64,000 nucleotides of DNA from UBA3537 sp964219345 (lineage in GTDB: Bacteria; Bacteroidota; Bacteroidia; Flavobacteriales; Flavobacteriaceae). Location: assembly GCA_964219345.1 (NCBI GenBank), contig CAXPPN010000025.1, forward strand, positions 1 to 64,000, in the 5' to 3' direction. The notes beneath the pieces are model-generated. The model did no database searches. It saw only the letters and a program-made list of their open reading frames with translations, and was not told where the DNA came from. Positions within the stretch are counted from its first letter, which is position 1, and each line of letters opens with the position of its first letter. This document shows positions 1 through 8,563 of this stretch, in pieces. Both the position numbers and the translations under genes were made by a program.

Positions 1-1
1 A

Positions 2-118
2 AAAATATTTCAAAGTATTAGTCCAAGTTTGATACATCTTAGCGCAGTAGCTTTGGAACAAAGCGTGTTGAGAAAACAACTAAAAGCCAATGTCTGTCAA
101 ATGTCTGTCAGTTTTTAG
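2..118 (+). CDS. Possible 3' end of a gene cut by the window edge
   Basis: An open frame runs from the first bases to a TAG at 116-118 and encodes 38 residues ending in NVCQMSVSF. It is too short to assign. Its place just beyond the 3' end of a tRNA gene raises the idea of a tyrosine-recombinase tail, because integrases often sit beside tRNA targets, but no catalytic residue is visible. The last part holds a 10-base direct repeat (ATGTCTGTCA at 90-99 and 101-110). It could also be a chance open frame in AT-rich DNA. Confidence 0.2.
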   Translation, partial: KIFQSISPSLIHLSAVALEQSVLRKQLKANVCQMSVSF

Positions 119-212
119 TACATTTGAGGTGTTCTTTAAGATGTTTAAAATGAAAGTCGTGAAGTGCTTTTAGGTGCTTTTCGAAACGTGGTTAGAGATG
201 GTGAGAGCCAAT

Positions 213-243
213 AAAAAAAGCCCTCTCAAAAGAAAGGACTTTT
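213..243 (-). terminator. Rho-independent-type terminator after tRNA-His
   Basis: Read on the minus strand this is a roughly 12-bp stem (AAAAGTCCTTTC paired with GAGAGGGCTTTT, two G-U pairs), a TTTT loop and a following T-run. It lies a few bases after the 3' end of the minus-strand tRNA-His gene, as expected for its terminator. Confidence 0.6.
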
Positions 244-247
244 AATG

Positions 248-322
248 GGTGGAAGATCGGTCTCGAACCGACGACCTCCTGAACCACAATCAGGCGCTCT
301 AACCAACTGAGCTACAACCACC
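248..322 (-). tRNA. tRNA-His (anticodon GTG)
   Basis: The minus strand reads as a full cloverleaf: a D-arm beginning TAGCTCAGTTGG, an anticodon stem CCTGA/TCAGG around the loop TTGTGGT (anticodon GTG, histidine) and a T-loop TTCGAGA. A G precedes the acceptor stem and faces a C discriminator, the G-1:C73 pair that is characteristic of bacterial tRNA-His. No CCA is encoded. As I read it, acceptor positions 5-68 and 6-67 are T opposite T, so the stem is held by the flanking G-C pairs. A terminator follows. Confidence 0.93.
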
Positions 323-392
323 GTTTAGCATGTAAAAATGCGTGTGCAAATGTAGTTCATTTATATTTTTTGCACAAAGATTTTTTTTTAAT

Positions 393-1112
393 TTATTTTA
401 AATCAAATACAGAATCTACTGCCAAAAGTCTGTCAGTTGTAAATCCCTCTGCATAATCAGTAAAAACCAGGCGACCAAGATCAGCAGCTCTATATCTAAT
501 ACTTTCAATAAAGTTTTGACTTGAAATAGGCGTTTCCGGCTCAGTACTTTTGGGATCAAAGAATTGAGACTTGTAGGCGGCCACTGCGGCCATTTTGACA
601 TCTATAGTAGAACTTATATCAACCACAAAATCTGGTGTGTTATTTTTCCATTGGATATAACTATACACAGCATTGGGACGCCACGAAATATGCTCCTCTC
701 CTTTTTCGTTTTTTGTGTTAATTTTTGTCAATCCGCTTAAGAAACAGGCTTCGCGCACCAAAGCACTTGATTTGGCATGATCGGTATGGCGGTCGTCTAT
801 AGCATTACAAAAAACGATATCTGGCTGGTATGCCCTAATTTTTTTGATAATTTCTAATTGGTTTTCTTTGGTGTTGAATACAAAACCATCTGGAAATCCT
901 AAATTTTCTCTAAAAGATACACCTAAAATTTTGGCAGCTTCACTTGCCTCTACTTTTCGAATTTCTGCGGTACCTCTTGTACCAAGTTCTCCACGAGTAA
1001 GATCAATTATTCCAACCGTTTTTCCCTCAAGAATGGCTTTATGGAGTGTTCCACCACAGGACAATTCGACATCGTCTGGATGTGCCCCAAATGCAAGAAT
1101 ATCTACTTTCAT
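393..1112 (-). CDS. bshB1: Bacillithiol biosynthesis deacetylase BshB1 (PIG-L/LmbE family)
   Basis: A zinc-dependent deacetylase of the LmbE/PIG-L fold. Family members called BshB1 convert GlcNAc-malate to GlcN-malate, the second step of bacillithiol synthesis. The metal-binding AHPDDVE motif lies at residues 10-16 (H11, D13, D14), and a second histidine motif HTDH lies at 109-112. The length of 239 residues is normal for BshB1. The gene starts 4 bases after the stop of the trans-sulfuration enzyme gene upstream, so the two are probably co-transcribed, which makes sense because both serve cysteine/thiol metabolism. No other bsh gene is in the window. Confidence 0.88.
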   Translation of the reverse strand: MKVDILAFGAHPDDVELSCGGTLHKAILEGKTVGIIDLTRGELGTRGTAEIRKVEASEAAKILGVSFRENLGFPDGFVFNTKENQLEIIKKIRAYQPDIVFCNAIDDRHTDHAKSSALVREACFLSGLTKINTKNEKGEEHISWRPNAVYSYIQWKNNTPDFVVDISSTIDVKMAAVAAYKSQFFDPKSTEPETPISSQNFIESIRYRAADLGRLVFTDYAEGFTTDRLLAVDSVFDLK

Positions 1113-1116
1113 GATG

Positions 1117-2274
1117 CTATTGTTTTTTACTTAAACTCAAAGCTTGCTTAATATCGTAAATTAAATCCTTTTTAGATTCAATTCCAACAGAAAAACGAAT
1201 CAATTGATCTGTTATCCCCTGTGCAAGCCGGTCTGATTCTGAAAGTAAGGCATGAGATGCTATAGCAGGCAAAATCATTGTGCTTTCTACGCCAGCCAAA
1301 CTCATCGATGGTTTTATTAATTTAAGTGATTTAAGAAATAAGACTGTATCATACTCATTTGACAATTCAAATGATAGCATTGCACCAAAACCTTTCATTT
1401 GAGTTTTTGCCAATTGATAATGCAAATGTGATTTTAAGCCAGGATAATACACATTATCAATACCCGAATGTTTTTCTAAAAATCGAGCCACTTTTTTGGC
1501 ATTCTTTTGTTGAGCTTTCACTCGTATGGCTAAAGTTTTCATACTTCTTTCTAGCATCCAAACCGAAAAATCACTAAGATTGCCTCCAAAATCCTTTGCC
1601 AAATTCCAGATTTTATCAACATTCTTTTGAGTAGAAGCAATTGCACCAGCGCTAATATCACTATGTCCTCCAAAATATTTTGTAGCAGAATGAATGATCA
1701 CATCAATACCAAGCGTGTGTGGTTTTTGAACAATGGGTGTTGCAAAAGTGTTGTCAATTGCTGAAACAATATTATGAGACTTAGCCAGTTTTGCTATGGC
1801 AAACAAATCAACTAATTTAAGGAGTGGATTTGATGGCGTTTCAATATAAATTAGTTTGGTATTTTTTTGAATACATTCTTCAAAAGAATTGATTGATAAA
1901 TCTTTAGTAAAAGTGTATTGAATACCATATGACTTAAAATGAGATTCAATAAAATTGCGTGTTCCTCCGTAAATATCATTTTGGACAACAGCATGATCGC
2001 CAGATTTTAAAAAGGTAAGCATTACAGCAGATACTGCCGCTAAACCTGATGAAAATAGCATTCCTGCTTCTGTATCTTCAAGTGCGGCAATTTTTTTACT
2101 CAAATGTTCCTGATTTGGCGTATTAAAATAGCGTGGATAGCGCTTTGTTTCTTGATCCAAAAAACCATAAGATGTGGAAAGATATATAGGAGAAACCGCC
2201 CCTTGGAAAAGAGGATCATCTACAGCACCTGTATGGGTGCAAATGGTATTTTGACCTATTTTTTGTTTTGACAT
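1117..2274 (-). CDS. Trans-sulfuration PLP enzyme (cystathionine gamma-synthase/beta-lyase type)
   Basis: A Cys/Met-metabolism PLP enzyme (fold type I) of 385 residues. The PLP-binding lysine is K199 in HSATKYFGGHSD. D174 in DNT, which contacts the pyridine nitrogen, and the SSGLAA loop near residue 75 are present. This family includes cystathionine gamma-synthase, beta-lyase and gamma-lyase, and the sequence alone does not separate them, so I leave the symbol empty. It lies directly upstream of bshB1 on the same strand, which suggests a thiol-metabolism operon. A second member of this family sits at 16.5 kb, so the two paralogues probably have different substrates. Confidence 0.85.
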   Translation of the reverse strand: MSKQKIGQNTICTHTGAVDDPLFQGAVSPIYLSTSYGFLDQETKRYPRYFNTPNQEHLSKKIAALEDTEAGMLFSSGLAAVSAVMLTFLKSGDHAVVQNDIYGGTRNFIESHFKSYGIQYTFTKDLSINSFEECIQKNTKLIYIETPSNPLLKLVDLFAIAKLAKSHNIVSAIDNTFATPIVQKPHTLGIDVIIHSATKYFGGHSDISAGAIASTQKNVDKIWNLAKDFGGNLSDFSVWMLERSMKTLAIRVKAQQKNAKKVARFLEKHSGIDNVYYPGLKSHLHYQLAKTQMKGFGAMLSFELSNEYDTVLFLKSLKLIKPSMSLAGVESTMILPAIASHALLSESDRLAQGITDQLIRFSVGIESKKDLIYDIKQALSLSKKQ

Positions 2275-2293
2275 TAAAAGAGTTTGTTAAACG

Positions 2294-2401
2294 CTATTTA
2301 TTATCTAAGTCGTTAAATTGTTTGATAAGAACAAAAGCCCATATTGCAACGCAAACAGAAACAAAAATGGAAAAATATAATACGATGTCGTTAGCGTTCA
2401 A
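2294..2401 (-). CDS. Possible 35-residue membrane peptide
   Basis: An open frame with a TTG start (2399-2401) overlaps the last codons of the 61-residue membrane protein upstream. It encodes one clear hydrophobic helix followed by a charged tail ending in FNDLDNK. No ATG is in frame. The overlap, the hydrophobic core and the position inside a same-strand gene run make it plausible, but there is no family I recognise. Confidence 0.35.
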   Translation of the reverse strand: MNANDIVLYFSIFVSVCVAIWAFVLIKQFNDLDNK

Positions 2402-2576
2402 GGCGAAAGAGTTTAAAAAATATCATTAGACCCACAAGCATAGGCGCCCAGATCCCTACAAAAATTCCGTGTAATTCATATCCTGAAAAAAACAAATATT
2501 CAGAGACAATTATAATTAGAACGCACAACAAAAGTAAAAGAGTGTTGGTAATTCCTAATAGTTTTACAAATTTCAT
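2391..2576 (-). CDS. Small two-helix membrane protein, unknown
   Basis: A 61-residue protein with two hydrophobic segments (about residues 8-30 and 36-55) joined by a short SGYELHG turn, ending in a basic FRLER tail. I do not recognise the family. It is the first gene of a minus-strand run leading to the trans-sulfuration enzyme and bshB1, and it is divergent from the HAD phosphatase across a region that carries an 11-bp inverted repeat. Confidence 0.6.
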   Translation of the reverse strand: MKFVKLLGITNTLLLLLCVLIIIVSEYLFFSGYELHGIFVGIWAPMLVGLMIFFKLFRLER

Positions 2577-2620
2577 TGAAGCATTAGTTTTAAAGTTTAA
2601 AAATAAAAAAAAATAATTTT

Positions 2621-2661
2621 AATTGTTCAATAAATTGAAAAAAAATAAAAATTGAACAATT
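2621..2661. repeat. 11-bp perfect inverted repeat between divergent genes
   Basis: AATTGTTCAAT at 2621-2631 is repeated in inverted orientation as ATTGAACAATT at 2651-2661, with a 19-base AT-rich spacer. It lies between the starts of the 61-residue membrane protein (minus) and the HAD phosphatase (plus), so it could be an operator serving both or a hairpin in the leader. A weak -7-like TATATTCG begins at its right edge. Confidence 0.5.
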
Positions 2662-2684
2662 ATATTCGCAAAAAAAATTGAATT

Positions 2685-3344
2685 ATGCTCAAAGCTGTTT
2701 TGTTTGATATGGACGGTGTAATTGTAGACACAGAACCGCTACACTACAAAGCGTATCACAAAATGTTTAAAAAAGTTGGAATAGACGTTTCTTCAGATAT
2801 GTATGAGGGTTTCACTGGTCAATCCACTTATGGAATATGTAAGCAACTTTGTACACATTTTAATCTTGTGCAAGACCCCCAAGAATTGGTGAAAATAAAA
2901 CGTAATTATTTTACCAAACTCTTTTTTGATGATGAGGATTTGAAATTATTGGATGGGGTTGAAGAATTAATCAACGACTATTTTGATCATGGTTTGACAT
3001 TAGTTGTGGCCTCCTCTGCTTCCATGTTTACGATAAATAATGTGATGAAACGCTTTAACTTAGACCGTTTTTTTCCAAATAAACTTAGTGGTGCAGACCT
3101 TAAAGCCTCAAAACCACACCCAGAAATTTTTATTAATGCAGCTAAAGCGGCTAATGTTTTGCCAAATGAATGTTTTGTGATAGAAGATTCAACCAATGGT
3201 ATCAAAGCTGCAAAACGTGCAGGAATTTATTGTGTAGCCTACAAAAGTGAGCATTCAAAAAATCAAGATTATGCTTTAGCTGATATGGTTATTTCTGATT
3301 ATAAAGAAATCTTTTTCAATAAAATCAAAAATAAAATTAGCTAA
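2685..3344 (+). CDS. HAD-superfamily phosphatase (beta-phosphoglucomutase-like)
   Basis: A 219-residue HAD hydrolase of the PGMB/phosphatase subgroup with an alpha-helical cap. Motif I is FDMDGVIVD (nucleophile D8, acid/base D10). The motif II serine lies in VVASSAS, motif III is the lysine in ASKPHPEIF, and motif IV is VIEDSTNGIKAA. Such enzymes dephosphorylate or isomerise sugar phosphates, but the substrate cannot be read from sequence. The last 8 bases overlap the convergent ccsBA gene. Confidence 0.85.
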   Translation: MLKAVLFDMDGVIVDTEPLHYKAYHKMFKKVGIDVSSDMYEGFTGQSTYGICKQLCTHFNLVQDPQELVKIKRNYFTKLFFDDEDLKLLDGVEELINDYFDHGLTLVVASSASMFTINNVMKRFNLDRFFPNKLSGADLKASKPHPEIFINAAKAANVLPNECFVIEDSTNGIKAAKRAGIYCVAYKSEHSKNQDYALADMVISDYKEIFFNKIKNKIS

Positions 3345-6300
3345 CTTTTTTTGAGTAAAACTTACGGTGTTTTATATAAGCAAAAACACTGATTGTTGTA
3401 AGAATCAATAGACTAATAAGAATATAAGTAACACTTATTTCTTGATCATCCTTGGCGTACGAATGCAATCCAGCAAGGTAGAAGTTCACACCAAAATAAG
3501 TCATCATAATACTGCCAAAAGCGAGAATTGAAGCAATATTAAACGCTAGACGACTTCTTAATCCAGGAACAAGCCGCATATGGATAACAAAGGCATAAAT
3601 CATTATACTGATAAGCGCCCAAGTTTCTTTTGGATCCCAACCCCAATACCGTCCCCAGCTTTCGTTGGCCCACATGCCGCCCAAAAAATTCCCTATTGTA
3701 AGCATAACAAGTCCAACTGTAAGTGCCATTTCGTTAATTACGGTGAGTTCTTTGATATTTAACGACATCTTATCTTTGTTCTTTGATGTTGTAAGAATTA
3801 TTAGCAACAAGCTAATTATACCTAAAATCATCCCCAAAGCCATAGGGCCATAGCTTCCAATAATAACGGCTACATGAATCATTAACCAATAACTATTCAA
3901 AACCGGTTGTAGATTTCCTATTGACGGATCCATCCAATTCCAGTGTGCAATCATCAATATCATTGCTGTTACAAATGCAGTAGATGCAAAAGTAAGGTTG
4001 CTTTTTTGGCCTAACATTACGCCAAATGCCATAGTTGCCCAAGCTACATAAATCATAGATTCATAGGCATCACTCCATGGGGCATGACCGGAAATATACC
4101 AACGTACAATCAAACCAGCTGTGTGTAACCCAAAGCAAACGTAAAGTAAAATTTTAAAGATATTTACCGATAGTTTCAATACTTTACTTTTATCTCTTAA
4201 AATCTGAACGATCAACAATACAAACATCAAACTACTGGCATACATATACCAACTGAATAGTTTTTTGAAAATATCATATTTATTGTATGTGATTTCGGTT
4301 TTTATTTTCTTTTCGGAGAGCATGGTTTTACCTCCATAGCGTTGCTGCGTTTTTTTAATGGCTTCAACAAGTTTTTGACTTTGCGTAAAATCAGTGTTTT
4401 GTAATTTATCATTTTGAAGAGTAGCAAGATAGGCCAAGAATCCTGTCTTGATAAAATTGCTATATAATGAATCCTTGATTACTCTACCCTGTTGCACAAA
4501 TTCTTTTGGAGACACCCATTTATTATTTTCGTCATCTGGTATTGGGAAAAGACGTAGTGCATCACCTTCTAATGAATTAAATAATAGACTCACGCGTTGA
4601 TCGGTTTCCTTAAATTCTTTTTGAATGGCGGTAGGTACTTGTGCATTATATGCTTCCTCTAGGTATGGGCCTAATTTATAATTTAAATTTTTATCCAAAA
4701 AATCAATCAGTGCGGCATATTTTTGCTCTTTTTGAAGACCTATGACACTGCGAATGGTGTCAGCTTTTTTTGGTTTTAAATAAATTATAGGCACATTATA
4801 CCACAATTGTGGACTCTCTTGCATGGACAAAAACACCTGATTGGCTTCATAATCATTGTAGGTGTCTTTTTTTGAGAGCTTCCTTAATAGCTCTGAAGCA
4901 TAAGTATTTACAGGTTTCATTCGGCCATCGGAGTCTTGAATGACCAACTCACCAAATCGATTGGACTCCTCTACAGGCGTTATATTCGCCGAAAGAATAG
5001 AATCTAATTGTTGTTGTGTAGGTCGCAACATTTGATGATCAGAAGTATGTGATAATTGAGCATTGACTCCAAATGAGAAAAAGGAGAATACAATAATTGA
5101 AAGCTTTGCCTTTTTGCGCTTAATTTTATCCAATTGCTGTCGTAAAGCTTCCATTCTAGCCCCTTTACTAAGTAAAATAGCCATCAAACCAAAATACAAT
5201 AAATAGTACCCAAAATACGTAAACCAAGTCCCCCAATAATCGTGATTTACTGAAAGAATAGTTCCTTTTTCATCGGGATCAAAAGAAGATTGAAAAAAGC
5301 GATAACCTCTATGGTTTAAAATATTATTCATATAAATATGAAAATCAAAATCACCTTCTTTATCATCAAAAACAGTGACTTTACTTTCATAAGATGAATA
5401 GCTTTTTTCTGTTCCAGGATAACGCTCAGCAATAAAATCATTGAGTTTGATATCAAATGGCAATTCAAGTGTTTTTGAACCGTATTTAAATGCAAAATCT
5501 AATCCTCCAACAGTGATTTGTTTAAAGGGGTTGCTTATCCCCTGTCCTCCTAGAAGTTTAACAGTTTTTGTTTCTCCATTTGTGGTCACTTTAAGAGCAA
5601 TACCATCTTCATCTCCTTTGAGAAGTTTAGACTTTTTCACCACATCAAAGACGCCTTTTATAACCGGTTTGGGAAATACAATAGCTTGATTTCCAATAAT
5701 ATATCGTGATCGTAACACCAAAGGCTGAATACTATCTTTAACAAGTTGTCCTTGAGCACCCGTTGCCATGGTCATATACTCTCCCTCAAAAGGGGATTGA
5801 ATGGTCAATCCTTCATCAGAAAAAGTTAAATTAATGGCACCAGGTGTTGGTTTATTAAGCGCATACAAAACATTGTGTATACTACTAACTTCTCCAACTT
5901 TCAAGAAATGATTGTGCGGTGCTCCACTACCCGCTTCGACCAATTTTAAGTAATATTCTCCAGTTTCATCAGGAACAATATCTTCTTCTGCTCCTGAAAT
6001 AAAATCGATAAGCTCCACAACTACTGGTGTATTTCCGTATGTTGTACTAAAGCTATAGTTGTTTTCTAATCGAGGCGAAAAATCTACATCATCATTGCGA
6101 ACCAACCGCTGAAACTCACCATTAATTTTATAATCGCCATCAATATATGTGGTTAAATATGTTTTTTGAGATAAGAATGTATTTTCAATCGCACCTTCTC
6201 GTATGGCCATCATGCCTTCAAAACCATGGTAACGTGTAATAAAAGCGCCTAAAAGAATAAAAATAAATGATAAATGCAGCACAAGTGTAGCCCATTTTTC

Positions 6301-6534
6301 TTTTCGCAGAAGGCGATATCTAAAAATATTTCCCACAAAATTAATCATGAAAACAACCATAATGGCCTCAAACCACCAAGCATTGTATATTAAATTTCTT
6401 GAGTATGGTGTTGGCGAAGTGCTTTGACCAACGTCCAAAAATGTTCCTACAGCCATTGCTGTGGCATAGACAATAAATAAAACTGCTGTTAGGCGTGTAG
6501 AAAAAAGAATATTAGCAATTTTTTTGAACATCAA
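3337..6534 (-). CDS. ccsBA: Fused ResB-CcsA (CcsBA) cytochrome c biogenesis protein
   Basis: A 1065-residue multi-spanning membrane protein of system II cytochrome c maturation, which exports heme and attaches it to apocytochromes. The N-terminal half is ResB/CcsB-like, with three early transmembrane segments, a large extracytoplasmic domain and a segment near residues 440-500. The C-terminal third is CcsA-like, with many helices and the tryptophan-rich WWD heme-handling motif (WGRYWGWDPKETWALIS, about residues 957-973). The single-chain fusion is usual in Bacteroidota. The start is supported by a -7 box at 6557-6564, 22 bases upstream. No other cytochrome gene is adjacent. Confidence 0.9.
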   Translation of the reverse strand: MMFKKIANILFSTRLTAVLFIVYATAMAVGTFLDVGQSTSPTPYSRNLIYNAWWFEAIMVVFMINFVGNIFRYRLLRKEKWATLVLHLSFIFILLGAFITRYHGFEGMMAIREGAIENTFLSQKTYLTTYIDGDYKINGEFQRLVRNDDVDFSPRLENNYSFSTTYGNTPVVVELIDFISGAEEDIVPDETGEYYLKLVEAGSGAPHNHFLKVGEVSSIHNVLYALNKPTPGAINLTFSDEGLTIQSPFEGEYMTMATGAQGQLVKDSIQPLVLRSRYIIGNQAIVFPKPVIKGVFDVVKKSKLLKGDEDGIALKVTTNGETKTVKLLGGQGISNPFKQITVGGLDFAFKYGSKTLELPFDIKLNDFIAERYPGTEKSYSSYESKVTVFDDKEGDFDFHIYMNNILNHRGYRFFQSSFDPDEKGTILSVNHDYWGTWFTYFGYYLLYFGLMAILLSKGARMEALRQQLDKIKRKKAKLSIIVFSFFSFGVNAQLSHTSDHQMLRPTQQQLDSILSANITPVEESNRFGELVIQDSDGRMKPVNTYASELLRKLSKKDTYNDYEANQVFLSMQESPQLWYNVPIIYLKPKKADTIRSVIGLQKEQKYAALIDFLDKNLNYKLGPYLEEAYNAQVPTAIQKEFKETDQRVSLLFNSLEGDALRLFPIPDDENNKWVSPKEFVQQGRVIKDSLYSNFIKTGFLAYLATLQNDKLQNTDFTQSQKLVEAIKKTQQRYGGKTMLSEKKIKTEITYNKYDIFKKLFSWYMYASSLMFVLLIVQILRDKSKVLKLSVNIFKILLYVCFGLHTAGLIVRWYISGHAPWSDAYESMIYVAWATMAFGVMLGQKSNLTFASTAFVTAMILMIAHWNWMDPSIGNLQPVLNSYWLMIHVAVIIGSYGPMALGMILGIISLLLIILTTSKNKDKMSLNIKELTVINEMALTVGLVMLTIGNFLGGMWANESWGRYWGWDPKETWALISIMIYAFVIHMRLVPGLRSRLAFNIASILAFGSIMMTYFGVNFYLAGLHSYAKDDQEISVTYILISLLILTTISVFAYIKHRKFYSKKVS

Positions 6535-6556
6535 ACAAAGAAAATTTTGTGGACGA

Positions 6557-6564
6557 CAAAGGTA
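6557..6564 (-). promoter_or_regulatory. -7 promoter box for ccsBA
   Basis: The minus strand reads TACCTTTG, an exact match to the Bacteroidota -7 consensus TAnnTTTG, 22 bases before the ccsBA start codon. I see no TTG at the usual -33 spacing. Confidence 0.5.
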
Positions 6565-6681
6565 CTTACTTTTTACAAAAAAGTAATTTTAAAACAATGC
6601 TTTTAACACTTATTTTAATATTTATTTTACAAAGCAGATTATTAACTTTCAAAAAACCCGATACTTATGTAAATTAGCATT

Positions 6682-7440
6682 ATGATTTCTATTGTAGTAT
6701 TAGGAGCTGGAAACGTTGGTACACATTTGTGTAAGGGAATTAATAATGCTAAAAACTTGAATCTCGTTCAATGGTACAACAGGTCTAAGAGTAATAATTC
6801 CACAGAAAATACGACTATAAAAAAATGTTATAATCTAAATAATCTTGCTTCTGCAGATGTTTATATTATTGCGGTTAGTGATAACGCAATCGAACAACTT
6901 TCAAACGATTTTCCGTTCAAAAATCAACTCGTAGTACATACCTCGGGAAGTATTTCAATGCGGTTTTTAAATGCCAAAAACAGAAGAGGTGTTTTTTATC
7001 CGCTTCAAACATTTTCAAAAATTGCAGCTGTTGATTTTAAAAACGTTCCCATTTGTATTGAATCAACAAACAAAAACGACAGAAATACTTTAAAACAAAT
7101 TGCAGAAGCTCTAGATAGTCCTACATATTTTATCAATTCAGAGCAACGGCAAGCATTGCATTTAACTGCTGTTTTTGTAAATAATTTTACCAACCACTTG
7201 TATCGAATCGCACACGAGCTCACCGATAAAAAAAACTTGGATTTTGAAATTCTAAAACCACTCATCCTTGAAACGGCAAAAAAAGTACAACATTTATCAC
7301 CATATATGGCACAAACTGGGCCTGCGAAAAGAGGCGATAAAAAAACGATAAAAACTCATTTAAAAGATTTGGAATCATATCCAGATTATAAGGAATTATA
7401 CGAGCAACTTACAAAATCAATTCAAAAAACACATGGCTAA
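6682..7440 (+). CDS. DUF2520 / Rossmann-like dehydrogenase-fold protein
   Basis: A 252-residue protein with an N-terminal NAD(P)-binding Rossmann motif (VVLGAGNVGTHL, residues 5-16) and a C-terminal helical half typical of the DUF2520 family, related to ketopantoate reductase-like enzymes. The substrate is not known. The stop overlaps the kdsC start by 8 bases, so it heads a tight DUF2520-kdsC-maf operon, an arrangement I associate with Flavobacteriaceae. Confidence 0.8.
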   Translation: MISIVVLGAGNVGTHLCKGINNAKNLNLVQWYNRSKSNNSTENTTIKKCYNLNNLASADVYIIAVSDNAIEQLSNDFPFKNQLVVHTSGSISMRFLNAKNRRGVFYPLQTFSKIAAVDFKNVPICIESTNKNDRNTLKQIAEALDSPTYFINSEQRQALHLTAVFVNNFTNHLYRIAHELTDKKNLDFEILKPLILETAKKVQHLSPYMAQTGPAKRGDKKTIKTHLKDLESYPDYKELYEQLTKSIQKTHG

Positions 7441-7963
7441 AAAAAATTACAAAACACTTTTGAAAACTATTACAACGCTTATTTTTGATGTAGACGGTGT
7501 TCTAACAGATAGCTCATTGTTGGTCAATACTAATGGAGATTTACTTCGTAAAATGCACACAAGAGATGGCTATGCACTTAGAGCAGCCGTTGATGCAGGC
7601 TTGAATATATGCATCATTTCTGGAGGAAAAAATGAAGGTGTTCGCCAACGATTAGAAGGTTTGGGAATAAAAGACGTTGTTTTGGGTGCACATGACAAAG
7701 TGAAGCATTATCACCAATTGTTAGACCAATATAATTTGTCTTCTGAACAGGTGTTGTATATGGGTGACGATATTCCTGATTTTCCTGTTATGAAATTAGT
7801 TGGTCTCCCCTGCTGTCCTCAAGATGCTGCACCGGAAATTAAAGCTATTTCAGACTATATATCTCATGTCAATGGTGGTTGTGGTGCCGTTAGAGATATC
7901 ATAGAACAAGTCATGAAAGTAAAAGGACTTTGGATGAGTGATTTTGATGCTCAAAATGACTAA
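7433..7963 (+). CDS. kdsC: 3-deoxy-D-manno-octulosonate 8-phosphate phosphatase-like HAD (KdsC type)
   Basis: A capless (C0) HAD phosphatase of 176 residues. KdsC releases phosphate from KDO-8-phosphate to give KDO for the LPS inner core. Motif I is LIFDVDGVLTD with D19 and D21, the motif II region is ICIISGGKN, and motif IV is MGDDIPDFPVM. The length matches the tetrameric KdsC family. It is translationally coupled to the gene upstream (8-base overlap), and maf follows 6 bases later. Distant relatives act on other sugar phosphates, so the substrate is inferred from family and length. Confidence 0.82.
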   Translation: MAKKNYKTLLKTITTLIFDVDGVLTDSSLLVNTNGDLLRKMHTRDGYALRAAVDAGLNICIISGGKNEGVRQRLEGLGIKDVVLGAHDKVKHYHQLLDQYNLSSEQVLYMGDDIPDFPVMKLVGLPCCPQDAAPEIKAISDYISHVNGGCGAVRDIIEQVMKVKGLWMSDFDAQND

Positions 7964-7969
7964 TTTTAA

Positions 7970-8563
7970 ATGCTTAAAAATAGACTAAAATCCAAAAATT
8001 TGATTTTAGCTTCAGGTTCTCCAAGAAGACAAGAGCTGCTAAAGTCATTAGGTGTACCTTTTGAAATTCGAATTAAAGAAATAGACGAAGTCTATCCTAA
8101 ACATCTTAAGAAAAGTGAAATTTCAGACTATCTTGCTCAGCTTAAATCAAATGCATTTGTAGAAGAATTAAACCCTAAAGATCTCCTCATTACAAGTGAC
8201 ACTATTGTTTGGTATCATAATATGGCATTAGGGAAACCAAAATCTAAAGATGATGCCTTTCAAATGCTTCAAAAACTAAGTGGAAAAACACACGAAGTAA
8301 TCACCTCTGTTTGCATAAAAAGCCTACAAAAAGAAGATATTTTTAATTGCATAACAAAAGTGACAATCAAAGAATTATCAAGCGAAGAAATTCAGTTTTA
8401 TATTGATAACTACAATCCAATGGATAAAGCTGGAGCGTATGGCATTCAAGATTGGATTGGACAAATTGGGGTTACAAAAATTGAAGGATCATACTTTAAT
8501 GTCATGGGGTTCCCTGTTCATAAAATCTACTTTCAATTATTGAAATTCTCTAAAGAACTCTAA
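7970..8563 (+). CDS. maf: Maf-family nucleotide pyrophosphatase
   Basis: A 197-residue Maf/YhdE-type nucleoside triphosphate pyrophosphatase, which removes non-canonical or modified nucleotides and was first linked to septum formation. The signature LILASGSPRRQELL lies at residues 11-24. The catalytic-region SDT motif (LITSDTIVWY) and the late DKAGAYGIQD motif are present. It is the last gene of the DUF2520-kdsC-maf run, and its 3' end overlaps the convergent yheT-like gene by 27 bases. Confidence 0.88.
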   Translation: MLKNRLKSKNLILASGSPRRQELLKSLGVPFEIRIKEIDEVYPKHLKKSEISDYLAQLKSNAFVEELNPKDLLITSDTIVWYHNMALGKPKSKDDAFQMLQKLSGKTHEVITSVCIKSLQKEDIFNCITKVTIKELSSEEIQFYIDNYNPMDKAGAYGIQDWIGQIGVTKIEGSYFNVMGFPVHKIYFQLLKFSKEL

